Shown: piece by piece, positions 1-9,711 of the stretch
How the letters are laid out: every line of letters begins with the position of its first letter
Position numbering within the stretch: the first letter of the stretch is position 1
Assembly: GCA_945865635.1 (NCBI GenBank)
Contig: CAMBEP010000005.1
Location: 62,001-126,000 of the forward strand
Direction of reading: 5' to 3'
DNA: 64,000 nucleotides
Source of the DNA: Candidatus Kuenenia stuttgartensis
GTDB lineage: Bacteria; Planctomycetota; Planctomycetia; Isosphaerales; Isosphaeraceae
Position numbers and translations under genes: made by a program
Notes under the pieces: model-generated
What the model was told of the DNA's origin: nothing
Database searches by the model: none
What the model saw: the letters and a program-made list of their open reading frames with translations, nothing else

Positions 1-749
1 GTGGACTTGAGCGTATAGTGCTCCTCACCAATGAATATCGTATTCGATAGACCATCGGTGAAGTTCCGCATGCGAAGACGGCCACCAAGAGCCTGACCAC
101 TGACCGTCCGGGCCAGGCGGAAGGCACCATTGGAACCAATGGTGCTGAGCATGTCGGTGTCCTTGTAGAATTGCACCGCGGTCCCTGAGCCATTGACTGC
201 ATAGTTTGATGGAACCCGCTTTTGGACAATCCAATTTTCGTAGGATGGCCCATAAACATGCTCGGGAAGACCCGAAGACGGACAACGCAGGACATTGACC
301 ATGACCTCGCAAGCGGCCACACAACGCTCTGTTGCTGGGCCGGCTGCACCACCGACGTCTCCCGCTACGTCGATTCTGGCGTTGGCAAATCCAGGATCAG
401 GAGAAGCCCAGTTTCCGTTCGATCCGGCTGGGCCCTGCGTACCATCATCCCATTTGCCACCTTCAGGCAGAATCCACATGGCTGAGTTCAGCGCAGATTG
501 CTCGAAATATGGAGCAAGCCACGAAGACCACAAGGCTCCACTGTCATTCGCACCCGGTGGGAACCGCTCTTCCGTGGTGTGCACATTATGCAGACCAATC
601 CCAAGCTGCTTCAAATTGTTCACACATTGAGTGCGTCTGGCTGCTTCACGGGCCGATTGAACGGCAGGAAGCAAAAGCGAAATCAGAACGGCAATGATCG
701 CAATCACGACCAGCAGTTCAATCAGTGTAAAAGCACGACGACGAATCAT
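1..749 (-). CDS. DUF1559 pseudopilin-like protein, C-terminus cut by window edge
   Basis: The frame is open from an ATG at 749 to the window edge, so about 249 N-terminal residues are visible. The start [20 protein letters not shown] is a type IV prepilin-type cleavage/methylation signal (FTLIEL) followed by a hydrophobic helix. It continues into [19 protein letters not shown], the hallmark of the DUF1559 (SBP_bac_10) family, which is greatly expanded in planctomycetes. An AAGGT ribosome site lies about 8 nt before the ATG. The lipoprotein gene upstream on the same strand ends 52 bp away, a pairing often seen for this family. The family is presumed exported or pilin-like; its molecular role is unknown. 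Assignment is very secure. Confidence 0.93.
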   Translation of the reverse strand, partial: MIRRRAFTLIELLVVIAIIAVLISLLLPAVQSAREAARRTQCVNNLKQLGIGLHNVHTTEERFPPGANDSGALWSSWLAPYFEQSALNSAMWILPEGGKWDDGTQGPAGSNGNWASPDPGFANARIDVAGDVGGAAGPATERCVAACEVMVNVLRCPSSGLPEHVYGPSYENWIVQKRVPSNYAVNGSGTAVQFYKDTDMLSTIGSNGAFRLARTVSGQALGGRLRMRNFTDGLSNTIFIGEEHYTLKS

Positions 750-801
750 GGTAGATACCTTTTCTTGATGTAGAACAAGGACAGTGAGGTCAGGAATGGA
801 A

Positions 802-1251
802 TTACTTCTTGGACTTGATTTCGAATTTGAAATCGTTTGAGCCGCTACCAATTCTGGCAGTGACCGGAGTTTTATCAATACTGCGAAACTCATCGGCAAC
901 GGCTTCTCTTTCAGTTGCGGTCTTTTCCTCAGCCTTACCACCGCTCCCGGCCAATGTGGGCTTGCCTTTGACCAGTGTCTGAGAAAATGTGACTTTATAT
1001 TCGCCGGCCTGGAATCCGGAATTCTTCCCGGCCTCACCCACTGTGAATTTGCCGGCCTCATCGGTTTTGCCACTGCCACTTGCCTTGGCATCGCCCGAAA
1101 CCGAATGGAAACTTACGATGACAAGAGAAGCAGGAGCCCCATCCATTGATACTGTGCCAGTGGCGGCATAGCGGGAAGGTTCGGAAGAACATCCGAATAG
1201 TGAACATACTACGAAAGCAAAAAGATATTGCTCAATCAGCCTGAATTTCAT
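802..1251 (-). CDS. Small lipoprotein, carboxypeptidase-regulatory-like
   Basis: 149 residues. The N-terminus has a basic start, a hydrophobic stretch and the lipobox LFGC (Cys 21), so it should be a lipid-anchored envelope protein. The body reads [20 protein letters not shown], typical of the beta-sandwich 'TGTV..DG.P..' carboxypeptidase-regulatory-like domains of planctomycete lipoproteins. The C-terminus is Lys-rich. It lies directly upstream of the DUF1559 gene on the same strand, and this combination is common in planctomycetes. No enzymatic residues are visible, so the function is unknown; a structural or adhesive partner of the pseudopilin-like protein is an inference. Confidence 0.8.
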   Translation of the reverse strand: MKFRLIEQYLFAFVVCSLFGCSSEPSRYAATGTVSMDGAPASLVIVSFHSVSGDAKASGSGKTDEAGKFTVGEAGKNSGFQAGEYKVTFSQTLVKGKPTLAGSGGKAEEKTATEREAVADEFRSIDKTPVTARIGSGSNDFKFEIKSKK

Positions 1252-1644
1252 CGCGTCAATATCCTACGGAGTACACGAACAAGTTAGTGACTATAATATT
1301 TTGATAAACCCGCGTGAATATCTCACACGTAAAACCATGAATATTGCGTGATGACTTAAGTTGAATTCGTCATCATACATGATCTCGATTCATGATTCAT
1401 GCCAAACCACCAACATTGGTTTAAGTTAATAGCAATTTTTCGAGTATTTAGCAACGCGATTATTTGTAGGACGACGTATCTCACCCAGTCCAACAACCAA
1501 GCCTTAGTTTAAATACTTTTTGTTTAACTCAGTTCAAAAACAAGCCGATTCCACGCAAAAAACCAAGATTTTTGGGTAGCGTTCATGGAAACAATCTTGG
1601 CTCATTCCGGATTCCAGGGTGATGGTATTGAATGTAATCTGGTT

Positions 1645-1960
1645 TTAGGGCCTAAGGCCCGACCCATAAAAGCCTTGGGCAACGCCCAAGGTACTCGTAA
1701 GCCAATAAGAATTAAACAATTATCATCCCCCCACCGCTCGGCCCCAGGACCTTTTGGTCCTGGGGCCGAGCGGTGGGGGGAATCAGGTAGGGCTTCTTCT
1801 TTTTCGTCCTCAAGACCAAGGCCGCTGGCCTTGGCTGGTATGGGCCGCACCGTTGGTGCTTAAAGCCAATTCATAAGCAGTTTAAGGACCACCCCGAAAT
1901 CCGGCATGAGCCTTGATGTTTCGTCCCGGAAGAGGGGTGGCTTCACCCCACCCTACTTTG
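1645..1960. repeat. Cluster of GC-rich hairpins with one perfect 25-bp-stem palindrome
   Basis: This lies inside the non-coding gap 1252-2020. In order: GGGCC-TAA-GGCCC (1648-1660); CCTTGGGC-AAC-GCCCAAGG (1673-1691); a perfect inverted repeat with 25-nt arms (1727-1751 and 1756-1780) around a TTTT loop; CCAAGGCC-GCT-GGCCTTGG (1816-1834); and GGGGTG-GCTT-CACCCC (1934-1949). None is followed by a clear T-run. The flanking DNA (1252-1600) is AT-rich and I see no gene in it. This looks like a repetitive extragenic palindrome array or a MITE-type insertion rather than a simple terminator. Confidence 0.8.
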
Positions 1961-2020
1961 CTAGGCTCGGTAGGCTAGTAAGCATCAAGTTTTCTTGTCA
2001 AGCCTCGAATCAGCAGTCAC

Positions 2021-4204
2021 TCACTGAGGCTCATCGCTGTTCGGGATCGCCGATTCGCCCATCCACTTGCCCATCCCCACCAGAATCATCATCAAGGCAA
2101 GAATCGCAAATGTTCCCATGGCAACCGCGTCGCTCTCATGGAATCCAGATGGCAAATGTTGACCAATATCGACCAATCCTGAGAGACCTGGAATGATTGC
2201 AAGCAAGGCCACCAGAATTCCTGCGATGGCTCCGCCGGCAATCAGGCCTGAGCTAAACAGCACGGCGGGGCTGGAATCTTCCTCGCCTTCCGCATATTTC
2301 GGCCCCTTTCGGTCGCATAGCCAGCGGATCAGGCCGCCGGCAAAGATTGGCATGGACGCCGCCAGTGGCAAATACACGCCCACGGCAAATGCCAGAGCCG
2401 GAACACCACAAAGCTGAAGCACCACTGCGATCAGAGACCCAATTGCGACCAGGCCCCAGGGCAAGTCGCCCTGAAGAACTCCGTCGATGATCAGGGCCAT
2501 GAGCGAAGCCTTGGGGGCATCAAACTTGACGACCTCCGAACCATCGTCACGTTTGTTCACACGGCCATTGATGGCTGGATCGATCAGATATTTCGCTTTA
2601 CCAGTATCATCAACAAGATATTTACCAGCAGAGACTCCAGGCTTGGACTTAAGAACTCGCCAAATCTTGTAGGATTTCCCATCTGGGCCGGATTCAGTTT
2701 CCATCAATTCCGCCACATTCGGGGCATTCACCTTGGGTAAATATTCCGGATTGGCTGTCACCACCGTACTGGCCGCATTGAGAAGCATCAATGTGAAGCC
2801 AATCACTATGGCCGAGCTTAAGGCACCCGCCAGAATGGCCAGTTGCTGGTAAGCAGGTGTGGCTCCGACCAGGTAACCGGTCTTGAGGTCCTGCGAGGTG
2901 GTTCCGCCATTGGAAGCCGCCACACAGACAATCCCGGCTATCGAAAGAGCCGCCAGCCTGTATTCCGCACCTACCCAGCCTGCCATGACGAACACTAGAC
3001 ACGTCAGAAGCAAGGTGGCAACGGTCATGCCTGAAATCGGGTTGGAACTGCTACCAATTTCGCCGGTCAACCGGCTTGAAACCGTCACGAAGAGGAATCC
3101 AAAAATCAGGATCATGAATGCCCCAACGATTCGGCCCGGCAAAGCCGTCGGAATCAGATGTGAGCCTGCGATGATGCTGACCAGGAGCAAGGCTCCGCCC
3201 AGAACTACCCAAAGTGGCAGGTCGCGATCTTTACGATCGTTGGATGCCCCCGATTTGCCGCGGCCCAGGTCTTTGATCCCGGAGAGGATCGACGCGAAAA
3301 TCATGGGCAAGGCCTGGGCCATGGAGATCAATCCGCCAGTGGCTACAGCACCTGCGCCGATATAGAGAATGTAGGCGTCCCGAATCTCTTTGGGCGACAT
3401 TTCAGAAATCAGCTTGCTACCCGGAAAAATGGCCGACTGACCCGCCTGACCAAAAAAGGCAATCATAGGCGTAAGGACCAGGGCGGCCAGAATACCTCCA
3501 CCTACCATAATCGATGCCACTCGCGGGCCAATGATATAGCCGACTCCAAGCAATGTGGGCGAAACCTCGCAGGCGATCACGCCGCCCTTGAGCCAGCCCA
3601 GTGCCAGACTTGGAATTTCTTTCCAGAGATGAAGGGCCTGCATGGCGCTTTGATAGAAAAACGCGATGCCGAAACCGGTGAAAACCGTGCGGGCAGAGGA
3701 GCCGCCTGCCTCGCCCACTTCCAGAACTTTGGCACAGGCTGTACCTTCCGGATACTTCAAGACACCGTGCTGCTCTACGATAAAAGCCCGGCGTAGCGGG
3801 ATCATCATCAAGATTCCCAGCAGGCCGCCCAGGCACGCCACCAGCATGACCCGCGTGAGTTCCAGGTCATAACCCAGAATCATCACGGCTGGCATGGTCA
3901 CACCGACCCCAAATGCGATCGATTCACCGGCCGAGCCTGTGGTCTGAACAATGTTATTCTCAAGAATTGTCGCTCGCGGAAAGCCAAACTTGGTCGACAG
4001 GGCCCGAAACAAAGTGATTGACAGGACCGCCACCGGAATCGATGCCGAAACGGTCATGCCCACCCGCAGAGCGAGATAAAGACTTGACGCACCAAAGACA
4101 ATCCCCAAAACAATCCCAACCAAAATTGCGGATCGGGTCAGTTCAGGTATCTCCGCCTGTTGCTCCTGAGCGACCGAACGACTGGCCATAGGACTTTGAT
4201 TCAT
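2021..4204 (-). CDS. OPT-family oligopeptide transporter
   Basis: 727 residues, polytopic. After a short cytosolic start comes a run of about 14-16 hydrophobic segments. The first reads GIVLGIVFGASSLYLALRVG followed by TVSASIPVAVLS, the signature opening of the OPT (oligopeptide/metal-chelate) transporter superfamily. ILENNIVQTTGSAGESIAFG is the conserved OPT motif after helix 2. The length fits bacterial OPT proteins. A soluble loop around residues 500-580 separates the two halves. It probably imports small peptides or metal-chelate conjugates using the proton gradient; the substrate cannot be told. The NMP kinase lies upstream on the same strand, 77 bp away. Confidence 0.92.
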   Translation of the reverse strand: MNQSPMASRSVAQEQQAEIPELTRSAILVGIVLGIVFGASSLYLALRVGMTVSASIPVAVLSITLFRALSTKFGFPRATILENNIVQTTGSAGESIAFGVGVTMPAVMILGYDLELTRVMLVACLGGLLGILMMIPLRRAFIVEQHGVLKYPEGTACAKVLEVGEAGGSSARTVFTGFGIAFFYQSAMQALHLWKEIPSLALGWLKGGVIACEVSPTLLGVGYIIGPRVASIMVGGGILAALVLTPMIAFFGQAGQSAIFPGSKLISEMSPKEIRDAYILYIGAGAVATGGLISMAQALPMIFASILSGIKDLGRGKSGASNDRKDRDLPLWVVLGGALLLVSIIAGSHLIPTALPGRIVGAFMILIFGFLFVTVSSRLTGEIGSSSNPISGMTVATLLLTCLVFVMAGWVGAEYRLAALSIAGIVCVAASNGGTTSQDLKTGYLVGATPAYQQLAILAGALSSAIVIGFTLMLLNAASTVVTANPEYLPKVNAPNVAELMETESGPDGKSYKIWRVLKSKPGVSAGKYLVDDTGKAKYLIDPAINGRVNKRDDGSEVVKFDAPKASLMALIIDGVLQGDLPWGLVAIGSLIAVVLQLCGVPALAFAVGVYLPLAASMPIFAGGLIRWLCDRKGPKYAEGEEDSSPAVLFSSGLIAGGAIAGILVALLAIIPGLSGLVDIGQHLPSGFHESDAVAMGTFAILALMMILVGMGKWMGESAIPNSDEPQ

Positions 4205-4281
4205 GGTATCAGGCTCGCCTCAATCGATGTTGATAAAACAATTTCTGGCGAGCAAGACCATGAATTCCGGAAGCCGGTGAG

Positions 4282-4914
4282 TCATAATGTCAGCTTGCCA
4301 GGCAGGATTTCTGTCAGTCGGTTTACAATATCACGAAGTACGTGCAAGGGCGACTGGGACGCGTCGATATTGCTGACCAATTCCTTCGGATAAAAGCTCA
4401 GGGTCGTATAAGTTTCATCGTAATAGGTCTGTAAACGCTTGCGTATGACTTCGTCGTTGGTGTCGTCAAGCCGGTTTTCTTTGAGGGCGCGGGATTTGAG
4501 CCGCTCTTTGGCTTTCTCGGCATCTTCAATGTCAAGATGGAAAATCTGGAGCACATCAAGCGTCCCCGCCAATGCCTTGGCCTGATCCAGATTACGTGGC
4601 AGGCCATCCAGTATCAGCACATGCTTCTCAGGAAGAAAAAACTCCTGAAGCTCAAGTATCTTCAGGTGACGGCTCCAAATTCGCACCGTCAAATCGTCGG
4701 GAACCAGATTGCCCTGCGACGTAAAGGCCATGACCTCTTTACCCAACATGCCACCACGTGGAAGCTTACGGAAAATCTCCCCGCACGACACATGCACCAT
4801 GCCCGGCAATTGACCAAGAATCAGCCCTTGCGTGCCCTTGCCCGAGCCAGGCATTCCAAAGAGCAGAATGGACTTGTATTTGATTTCCGGAGGTGTGAAT
4901 TGTTCGAGCTGCAT
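4282..4914 (-). CDS. Adenylate-kinase-like nucleoside monophosphate kinase
   Basis: 210 residues. The P-loop GMPGSGKGTQ (about residues 20-29) is characteristic of adenylate kinases. It is followed by the NMP-binding segment (HVSCGEIFRKLPRGGMLGKE) and the DGLPRNLDQAKAL motif corresponding to the 'DGFPR' element. No zinc-binding LID cysteines are visible, so this is a short-LID form. It would transfer phosphate from ATP to a nucleoside monophosphate, most simply AMP. Divergence such as GEIFRKL in place of GDMLR leaves open another NMP substrate or a second, non-canonical Adk. It lies upstream of the OPT gene on the same strand. Confidence 0.82.
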   Translation of the reverse strand: MQLEQFTPPEIKYKSILLFGMPGSGKGTQGLILGQLPGMVHVSCGEIFRKLPRGGMLGKEVMAFTSQGNLVPDDLTVRIWSRHLKILELQEFFLPEKHVLILDGLPRNLDQAKALAGTLDVLQIFHLDIEDAEKAKERLKSRALKENRLDDTNDEVIRKRLQTYYDETYTTLSFYPKELVSNIDASQSPLHVLRDIVNRLTEILPGKLTL

Positions 4915-5461
4915 GGCTTGTGAGATCCGATTGGTCAGCTTTTATGTTTTCTGAACCTGGTGATCGGGACTTCTCTGACATTACCAACATTCTGATGTCG
5001 GCAAGGTCGTTATGAATCCCGGTTGGCTCAGCACGATGGTGGCACCTGCTTTTAGGTCCTTCGAATTATAAGTCATTTTTCAGGCAGTGTGACGCCTTGA
5101 ATCAAAAAAGTCTTCCGGGTCACACATCGTCTGATTTGCGAATCACCATACAATTAAACGATTTAGGGATTCAAAATGCCTGGTTTCACTCGTCTCGAAA
5201 AACTTCTGACTGTTGCACAAAACAGAGCAAAAACCAATCCAGGCATCGCTCCTCATCAAAAACCAATCCAAGCCGGCCTCTGGCGATCCGCCCCCTGCTT
5301 TGGGATAATTAATCTGTCAATCTGCCTGAAACCGCACTAGAGCTTTCAATACAAGATTTGGCAATGCCTGCTGAGCCGCTTTCTGTACATATCAACGCTC
5401 CCCCAGAAAAAAGTGGTCGAACTTCCCACTTCTGTTCGACCTCAGGCAAGGTAAATCCGCG
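4915..5461. other. Intergenic region, no gene recognised
   Basis: A 547-bp divergent gap between the NMP kinase (-) and the FGE-like lipoprotein (+), so it must hold both promoters, but I could not fix either one. The only repeat seen is AAAACCAATCCA occurring twice (about 5231 and 5260). A 71-codon frame at 5097-5312 has no ribosome site or recognisable protein features and is not called. Confidence 0.5.
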
Positions 5462-6619
5462 ATGAACCCAACGACTCGGCTGGCCCTTCTGAGCCTAATC
5501 ACGGCAGCGATTCATGGCTGCTCGAAGTCGACCCCGCCGCCCGTGGGGCCGGTGTCAGTGGCCCAGGCTGCCCCTGAGCTGTCAACAAAACCTCAAAGCC
5601 CATCGGCGACCAGCACCGACCCTGCCGTGTGCGATCCCCCGTCGAAGCCTTTCTCAATCCTGACAAAAGCAGCCAGTCCGGCTTCAGAAAAAGCTTCGCA
5701 ACCCGTCGCCGGAAAAGCCCATGAAGGGATGGTCTGGATCAAGCCCGGAAAATTCTGGATCGGGGCCGAAGATCCGACCATGCCAGATGCCCGCCCCGTG
5801 CGTGAGATCGAGCTGAGTGGCTATTGGATTGACTCTACGGAAGTGACCAACCGTCAGTACGAAGCCTTTGTCAAAGCCACTGGATATAAAACCGTTGCCG
5901 AAATTGCGCCTCGGGCAGAGGATTTCCCGGGGGCCGACCCCAAGCTGCTTGTGCCCGGCTCCGTTGTTTTTACCCCGCCTGAAGTTGCGGTCGAACTCGA
6001 CAATTTTCTTCAGTGGTGGAGATGGCAGCCAGGGGCCAACTGGCAACACCCCGAGGGGCCTGAAAGCTCGATCACGGGCCGCATGGACCACCCCGTCGTG
6101 CAAATCGCCTATGACGATGCCCTTGCCTATGCCAAATGGGCCGGCAAACGGCTCCCGACCGAAGCCGAGTGGGAACGTGCCGCACGCGGCGGCATGGAAC
6201 GAAAAAAGTACGTCTGGGGCGACGATCTAAACCCCGGCGGCAAATGGATGAGCAACAACTGGCAAGGCAACTTCCCCCAAACCAATTCCAAGGCCGATGG
6301 TTTTTATAGCACTGCGCCCGTAAGGTCCTATCCGCCCAACGGGTTTGGGCTTTATGACATGTCTGCAAATGTCTGGGAATGGTGCTCGGACTGGTACCGG
6401 CCTGACTCTTACAAAAATTTTGATGCCAAAAACCCCAAAGGGCCTGCCGAGAGTTTTGATCCACAGGAGCCCGGCGTTCCCAAAAGGGTTCACCGGGGCG
6501 GTTCGTTTTTGTGCAGCGACCTATACTGCATTCGCTACCTGCCGGCAGCCAGAGGCAAAGGAGCCATCGATTCAGGCGCCAATCACCTTGGGTTTCGCTG
6601 CGTTAAAGACGCAGACTGA
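5462..6619 (+). CDS. Formylglycine-generating-enzyme-like (SUMF1) lipoprotein
   Basis: 385 residues. An N-terminal lipobox (AAIHGC, Cys20) is followed by a Pro/Ser-rich linker to about residue 85. A full SUMF1/FGE-sulfatase domain follows: GMVWIKPGKFWIG, IDSTEVTNRQYEAF, LPTEAEWERAARGG, NGFGLYDMSANVWEWCSDWY, then RGGSFLCSDLYCIRYLPAAR and NHLGFRC. Cys351 and Cys356 occupy the positions of the two active-site cysteines of genuine FGE (C-x4-C, followed by R-Y), which most SUMF1-domain paralogues lack. It could therefore convert a sulfatase Cys to formylglycine outside the cytoplasm. No sulfatase gene is in the window. Confidence 0.9.
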   Translation: MNPTTRLALLSLITAAIHGCSKSTPPPVGPVSVAQAAPELSTKPQSPSATSTDPAVCDPPSKPFSILTKAASPASEKASQPVAGKAHEGMVWIKPGKFWIGAEDPTMPDARPVREIELSGYWIDSTEVTNRQYEAFVKATGYKTVAEIAPRAEDFPGADPKLLVPGSVVFTPPEVAVELDNFLQWWRWQPGANWQHPEGPESSITGRMDHPVVQIAYDDALAYAKWAGKRLPTEAEWERAARGGMERKKYVWGDDLNPGGKWMSNNWQGNFPQTNSKADGFYSTAPVRSYPPNGFGLYDMSANVWEWCSDWYRPDSYKNFDAKNPKGPAESFDPQEPGVPKRVHRGGSFLCSDLYCIRYLPAARGKGAIDSGANHLGFRCVKDAD

Positions 6620-6671
6620 AACACCATAAGAACCTGATTAGCAGAAGGATACGACCAAAATTCTGGCCTCC

Positions 6672-7244
6672 TCATTTTCCCCGCTCCGCATGCTCCAGCC
6701 ACATTCGAAGGTAGGATCGAGGCTCATAATCGATCAGCCCGAGCCGCTTGGCCATGGCTTTGATGAACGTCTCGGCCGCAGCCTGGTCGGTCTCATCCAC
6801 CACGATCAATTCCACTTCGGCAAAGTGGCCCAGAGCGCCTGCTTCATCAAGCACAACGGTCACCTGGCGATGATTGTAGTTAAGCGAAAACGGCTCCCGA
6901 AATTTCTCGATCGTCAGAACTTCCCTGAAGCCCATGGCCTTGAACATTGCTCGGGACTCCGCAAAGACCTGATCGCCACTGCTCAGCCCGATTTCAATTT
7001 CTGTGCGTGTCTTAACCCCTGAAGTCGACTTCTTGGGGCCCTTGTAGGTCAGGGCATTATGATCGCCTTCGCGACGAATCCGGAAAGCTTCGCCGGTCTC
7101 TGCAAAATCACGCGAGGGATGTCGCAAATAGGTATCGGCCACAACACAACCAGGCAAGGCTTCGGCTCCCAGCTCTGCTAAAATCAAGCGAAGGGCCTGG
7201 CCTTGATCCGGCAGACGATATTTGGCTTCAATTTCAAAGGCCAT
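6672..7244 (-). CDS. CYTH-domain protein (class IV adenylate cyclase / CyaB-like)
   Basis: 190 residues from the chosen start at 7244, where GGGGGAGG lies about 8 nt before ATG. A longer frame to 7340 lacks such a site and would add 32 unconserved residues. The protein opens with MAFEIEAKYRL, the ExExK signature of the CYTH (CyaB-thiamine triphosphatase) superfamily. It continues with FRIRREGDHNALTYKGPK, TRTEIEI and FAEVELIVVDE, the charged strands that line the triphosphate tunnel. These enzymes act on nucleoside or thiamine triphosphates, or on polyphosphate, with divalent metal. Activity as an adenylate cyclase is only one possibility; AC2-type or triphosphatase function is equally likely. 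Confidence 0.85.
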   Translation of the reverse strand: MAFEIEAKYRLPDQGQALRLILAELGAEALPGCVVADTYLRHPSRDFAETGEAFRIRREGDHNALTYKGPKKSTSGVKTRTEIEIGLSSGDQVFAESRAMFKAMGFREVLTIEKFREPFSLNYNHRQVTVVLDEAGALGHFAEVELIVVDETDQAAAETFIKAMAKRLGLIDYEPRSYLRMWLEHAERGK

Positions 7245-7419
7245 CAAAAAAACCTCCCCCTGCAAGTGACAACCGGAAAAACCAATCTTATTGATCTTAA
7301 ATCCGGCCTGAATCTTCACATCCTCATTCCCTTTTGACAATCTCCAAGTTTAACATATCATCAATGACTTCCCCGAACAATTCCGCCCCAATCCGTTCGT
7401 TTTCGGAGTTTAAATCATC

Positions 7420-9693
7420 ATGATGCAGAGAACCTTCCACAAATCTCTAAGCCGGATACTCCTTAGTGGGCTGTGCGGCACTGGGCTCGTGCCCCTGTTA
7501 AGCATTTCCGCACAAGAGGGTTCTCCGGCGAAAGTCACGGCACCCGCAACAGCCACAAACCCGGCCCTACCCGCGGCCGGTCACTCGATCCACGGCGAGG
7601 CCTTTAACGAAGGCCCAAGGCGATCTGCGGTGATCAAACCCGGCCAGGGCGATACACCTTTGGCAGTGACCACAGCATCGGCACTGGCCCAGAAATTCAT
7701 CAATCAAGGCGTTGCGCAGCTTCATTCGTTCTATTATTTTGAGGCAGAGCGGTCGTTCCGACAAGCCGCCCTGATTGATCCAAACTGCGTCATGGCTTAC
7801 TGGGGCATGGCCATGTCGAATGTGAACAATGCCAAGCGAGCCAACGGCTTTCTGGCTGAAGCTCGCAAGGTGGCGGCCAAGGTGAAGATCACGCCCCGGG
7901 AACTGGCGTATCTGGACGCCCTCGAAAAATTCCACAAGCCGGCCACAGACGAAAAAAACCGCCGCAATGGCTGGCAGGACGGCCTGGATCAGATCGTTCA
8001 GGACTATCCCGACGATCTCAACGCCCGAGCCTGGTATGCCCAGGCCGCTTGGGAAGGCGGGCGGGTCAATGGCGGGGTTGGCAATCGCAAGGCAGTGGAC
8101 ATCGTGCTTGAAACCGTCAAGAACAAGAACCCCCTACACCCCGGCGCCCATCACTATACCATCCATCTATGGGACGGCGTAAAGCCAATTCGGGCCGTTA
8201 CATCTGCCGAAAAGTTTGGCCTGACCGCGCCCGGCATCGCACACGCCTGGCACATGCCCGGGCACACCTATTCCGGCCTTCAGCGATACCCTGAAGCCGC
8301 CTATCAGCAGGAAGCCTCGGCACGGGTCGATCATGCCTATATGATCGCCGATCGGGTCATGCCTTTTGAAATCCACAACTACGCACACAATAACCAGTGG
8401 CTGGCCACTTCCCTGTCAAATATCGGTCGCCTGAACGATGGCTTGATTGTGGCCCGGGACTTGGTCGATCAGCCCCGCGACCCTGCCAAGAACCATAAAA
8501 ACGATGGAGGCTCCAGCCAGCGAAGCGGCCGGGCCCGACTCACAGAACTCTACCTAAAATACGAGCTTTGGGACGATCTCATTCGCGATTCCCAAAATGG
8601 ACTGCTGGACTATTCCGACCTCCCCATTGAGCAGCGCATGAAATGGCAGGCCCTGGGCCAGGCGGCTTTTGCAAAGAGCGATAAAGCACTAGTAAACAAG
8701 CAGATCGCGGAAGTCAAAGTGATTGTTGACGCCCAAGAGAAAAAAGACGAAAAGCAACGCGACAAACCCTTGCTGACAGCCTCTCAGTCTGTCCTGACCG
8801 AACTTCAGGGATACAATGATCTTATGGCGGGCGACATCGGCCCGGCGTTTGAGAAGTTTACCAAAGCGGGTCTGAAGTCGGAACAACTCTCGCGACTCCA
8901 TTTTGCAGCCAAGAATTACGGATTTGCCGAGGTCGAGGCCAAAAAAGCGTCCGATCAGGCTCAAAACCAATATCAACCGCTGGCCCATTATGTGGAAGTC
9001 CTGCAATCGGCCGGCAAGACCGAAAAGGCCCACGAGGCTTACAAAAAACTGGTGCCCATCCTCCGCCATGCAGACAAATCCACACAGATCTCAAAACGGC
9101 TGGCGACCATCACCGCCAACTGGAAAGCCAAAGGCTGGGCCGAACCGACCGACCCGAACTTGGCCAAACCCATAGTGCCCAATGCCGTCAGCCTCTCAAA
9201 TCTCGGCCCACTGGCATGGCATGCCTCGCCTTCCATTGAGTTCCAGTTGCCCGACACCACAGGCAAGCTCTGGAGAATGTCCGACCGCAAGGCATCGGGC
9301 CGAAACACCATACTGATCTTCTTCCTCGGCAACAAGTGCGCCCACTGCATGCAGCAGTTACAGCTTTTTGGCAAGGATTTTGAGAACCTCAAAAAGGCGG
9401 GTGCGGATCTCGTGGCCGTCAGTACCGACAGCCTCGAAAAATCCCGCGAGCTGAAAAACAATGCCGATGGCGTCAAATTCCCGATGCCCATCCTTTCGAA
9501 CCCGGACCTGGGCATTTTCAAACAACATTTTGCGTTTGATGACTTCGAAAATACCCCCCTGCACGGGCTCTTCATCATTGATGCCAATGGAGTTGTGCGA
9601 TTCCAACGCATCAGCCCTGACCCGTTCCTCGACGTCGAATTCGTAAAGTCGGAATCTGCCCGCATTCAGAATCTTGTCAAACAAGGGCGTTGA
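7420..9693 (+). CDS. Secreted TPR protein with C-terminal redoxin domain
   Basis: 757 residues. A signal peptide (RILLSGLCGTGLVPLLSISA) is followed by a tetratricopeptide region (about 80-590), with helices such as QKFINQGVAQLHSFYYFEAE and the His-rich HPGAHHYTIHLWD and HAWHMPGHTY segments typical of this planctomycete family. A C-terminal AhpC/TSA-redoxin domain (about 605-757) has PDTTGKLWRMSD and LGNKCAHC, with Cys640 and Cys643 forming a C-A-H-C pair. It is probably a periplasmic thiol-disulfide protein using TPRs to dock partners. The M50-like gene starts 18 bp downstream and may be co-transcribed. Confidence 0.87.
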   Translation: MMQRTFHKSLSRILLSGLCGTGLVPLLSISAQEGSPAKVTAPATATNPALPAAGHSIHGEAFNEGPRRSAVIKPGQGDTPLAVTTASALAQKFINQGVAQLHSFYYFEAERSFRQAALIDPNCVMAYWGMAMSNVNNAKRANGFLAEARKVAAKVKITPRELAYLDALEKFHKPATDEKNRRNGWQDGLDQIVQDYPDDLNARAWYAQAAWEGGRVNGGVGNRKAVDIVLETVKNKNPLHPGAHHYTIHLWDGVKPIRAVTSAEKFGLTAPGIAHAWHMPGHTYSGLQRYPEAAYQQEASARVDHAYMIADRVMPFEIHNYAHNNQWLATSLSNIGRLNDGLIVARDLVDQPRDPAKNHKNDGGSSQRSGRARLTELYLKYELWDDLIRDSQNGLLDYSDLPIEQRMKWQALGQAAFAKSDKALVNKQIAEVKVIVDAQEKKDEKQRDKPLLTASQSVLTELQGYNDLMAGDIGPAFEKFTKAGLKSEQLSRLHFAAKNYGFAEVEAKKASDQAQNQYQPLAHYVEVLQSAGKTEKAHEAYKKLVPILRHADKSTQISKRLATITANWKAKGWAEPTDPNLAKPIVPNAVSLSNLGPLAWHASPSIEFQLPDTTGKLWRMSDRKASGRNTILIFFLGNKCAHCMQQLQLFGKDFENLKKAGADLVAVSTDSLEKSRELKNNADGVKFPMPILSNPDLGIFKQHFAFDDFENTPLHGLFIIDANGVVRFQRISPDPFLDVEFVKSESARIQNLVKQGR

Positions 9694-9711
9694 AGAACAG
9701 GCTAAACTTCG

